NCBI GenBank assembly: GCA_016177865.1 | Contig: JACOUJ010000379.1 | Coordinates: 1 to 5,977, forward strand | Length of the DNA: 5,977 nucleotides | From: Candidatus Rokuibacteriota bacterium | GTDB lineage: Bacteria; Methylomirabilota; Methylomirabilia; Rokubacteriales; JACOUJ01 | Reading direction: 5' to 3' | In this document: piece by piece, positions 5,335-5,977 of the stretch | How the letters are laid out: every line of letters begins with the position of its first letter | Position numbering within the stretch: position 1 is the first letter of the stretch | The notes under the pieces: model-generated | The model's input: the letters and a program-made list of their open reading frames with translations, nothing else | Database searches by the model: none | Told to the model about the DNA's origin: nothing | Position numbers and translations under genes: made by a program

Positions 5335-5527
5335 TGTCGTGAATTTCCGGTAGAAGTTCGCTGGGAACACCAGTACCCAGAAAGCACGGAGCCCATGGAT
5401 TTGGCGTTCTTAGAGGGAGTCGAAAACATTGTTGGGTGCGTTGAGGCAAAAGGATTTTCCGACTTTGGGAAGATGGGTCCGATTCTGCATGATAACGCCC
5501 CCGATGCGTGTGCGGAAGGAGGCGAGG
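5335..5527. other. spacer between vapC and cupin gene; no convincing gene
   Basis: This 193-base stretch is less GC-rich than its neighbours. It contains one short open frame from ATG 5395 (46 codons, stop at 5535) with only a weak, closely spaced ACGGAG before it, overlapping the cupin start by eight bases. I do not recognise the peptide. CTGGG (5361-5365) and CCCAG (5376-5380) could form a small five-pair stem after vapC, without a T-run. No good promoter hexamers stand out. Confidence 0.5.
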
Positions 5528-5977
5528 ATGGGTAAGGAGTGGTTCCACAACCTGCGGGAGGGCGGGATCCCCCGAGAGCTGGCCAAGGGGATCCGGGCCC
5601 GCATCTTCCCGGGGACGAATCTGATGCTCTCGGTCGTCGAGCTCGACCCCTGGTCGGAGTCGCCGGTGCACTCCCACGCGAACGAGCAGTGGGGCGTGTG
5701 CCTGGAAGGCGAGTGGATCCGCATCCAGGACGGTCAGGAGTACCACGTCAGGGCCGGGGACTTCTGGGAGACGCCGCCGGATGTCCCGCACGGGGGCCGC
5801 ACGCTCGGCCAGCGCTGCATGATCCTGGACATCTTCGCGCCGCCGCGGGAGGAGTACCGGCGGCCCGGCACCGGACTACCGGCGCACCCGGCTTGCACCT
5901 CCTCGGCTGACGCTCTCTCCGTCGAAACGACCCCTGCTGACGCAGTGCCATCCGCCCTCGTCGACCCACCGTGCCAT
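5528..5977 (+). CDS. small cupin-domain protein (no stop within window)
   Basis: The start is ATG 5528, preceded by AAGGAGG (5516-5522) at five bases' spacing. The protein is a single-domain cupin, a beta-barrel usually holding a metal. Motif 1 reads PVHSHANEQWGVCLEG (residues 46-61), supplying His48, His50 and Glu53 or Gln54. Motif 2 reads GDFWETPPDVPHGG (77-90), supplying His88. These residues match metal ligands of cupins, so metal binding is likely. The substrate and reaction are unknown; small cupins include isomerases, dioxygenases, sugar-binding and regulatory proteins. Similar stand-alone cupins end near the IFAPPREEY reached at residues 102-110. Here the frame runs on to the window edge through a proline/alanine/serine-rich tail without the high-GC3 codon pattern. 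That suggests the true stop was lost by a frameshift or rearrangement, or that the tail is lineage-specific. Confidence 0.78.
   Translation, partial: MGKEWFHNLREGGIPRELAKGIRARIFPGTNLMLSVVELDPWSESPVHSHANEQWGVCLEGEWIRIQDGQEYHVRAGDFWETPPDVPHGGRTLGQRCMILDIFAPPREEYRRPGTGLPAHPACTSSADALSVETTPADAVPSALVDPPCH

Noticed and set aside
5186..5791. A 201-codon minus-strand frame opposite vapC and the cupin gene.
   Set aside because: Both + strand genes have clear motifs and start signals. The minus reading is Arg/Pro-rich with no domain.
1..5977. CRISPR arrays, tRNA or rRNA genes, or a defence-island-type novel multi-gene system.
   Set aside because: I saw no regularly spaced repeats, no tRNA-like cloverleaf with a T-loop motif and no rRNA sequence. 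The intact genes belong to familiar families, so I do not claim a new system.

Overview
The window looks like a piece of an uncultivated, fairly GC-rich Gram-negative-type bacterium. The clues are a twin-arginine (Tat) signal on a periplasmic binding protein, GTG/TTG starts, strong AGGAGG ribosome sites and high GC at third codon positions, especially after about 4265. The mix of a branched-chain-amino-acid-type (HAAT) transporter, a CoxE-like fragment, a VapBC pair and a small cupin occurs in several soil and subsurface lineages. I cannot name a phylum from sequence alone.

Positions 1-4012 hold an HAAT-family ABC importer operon, all on the + strand, in the order livH (only the last ~84 codons), livM, livG, livF and a substrate-binding protein. 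livM starts one base after the livH stop. livG follows livM after 9 bases, livF overlaps livG by 4 bases, and the binding protein follows after 78 bases with its own very strong ribosome site. An intact system would bind a small polar ligand (amino acid, amide, urea or similar; the specificity cannot be read) in the periplasm. LivH/LivM would pass it through the membrane, driven by the LivG/LivF ATPases. Here livH is cut off at its 5' side by about 100 bases of unrelated sequence carrying two spaced 15-base repeats. That junction could be an insertion-sequence end or an assembly break. LivG also has an altered ABC signature, in which the conserved glycine is replaced by alanine.

Positions 4013-4685 look like decayed accessory DNA. 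There is a hairpin just after the binding-protein gene, a 14-base and a 20-base perfect palindrome, and a fragment of a CoxE-like (von Willebrand A-associated) gene. The fragment keeps only the N-terminal domain and appears frameshifted. An AT-rich promoter region follows.

Positions 4686-5334 carry a toxin-antitoxin pair: an AbrB/MazE-fold antitoxin and an overlapping PIN-domain VapC toxin. They have a recognisable promoter and a candidate operator. After about 190 bases without a convincing gene, positions 5528-5977 hold a small cupin-domain protein with a good ribosome site. Its frame has no stop before the window ends, and its last ~35 residues look unlike the rest.

I see no convincing novel multi-gene system. 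The observations most worth checking are the livH junction, the LivG signature change, the 20-base palindrome and the VapBC control region.
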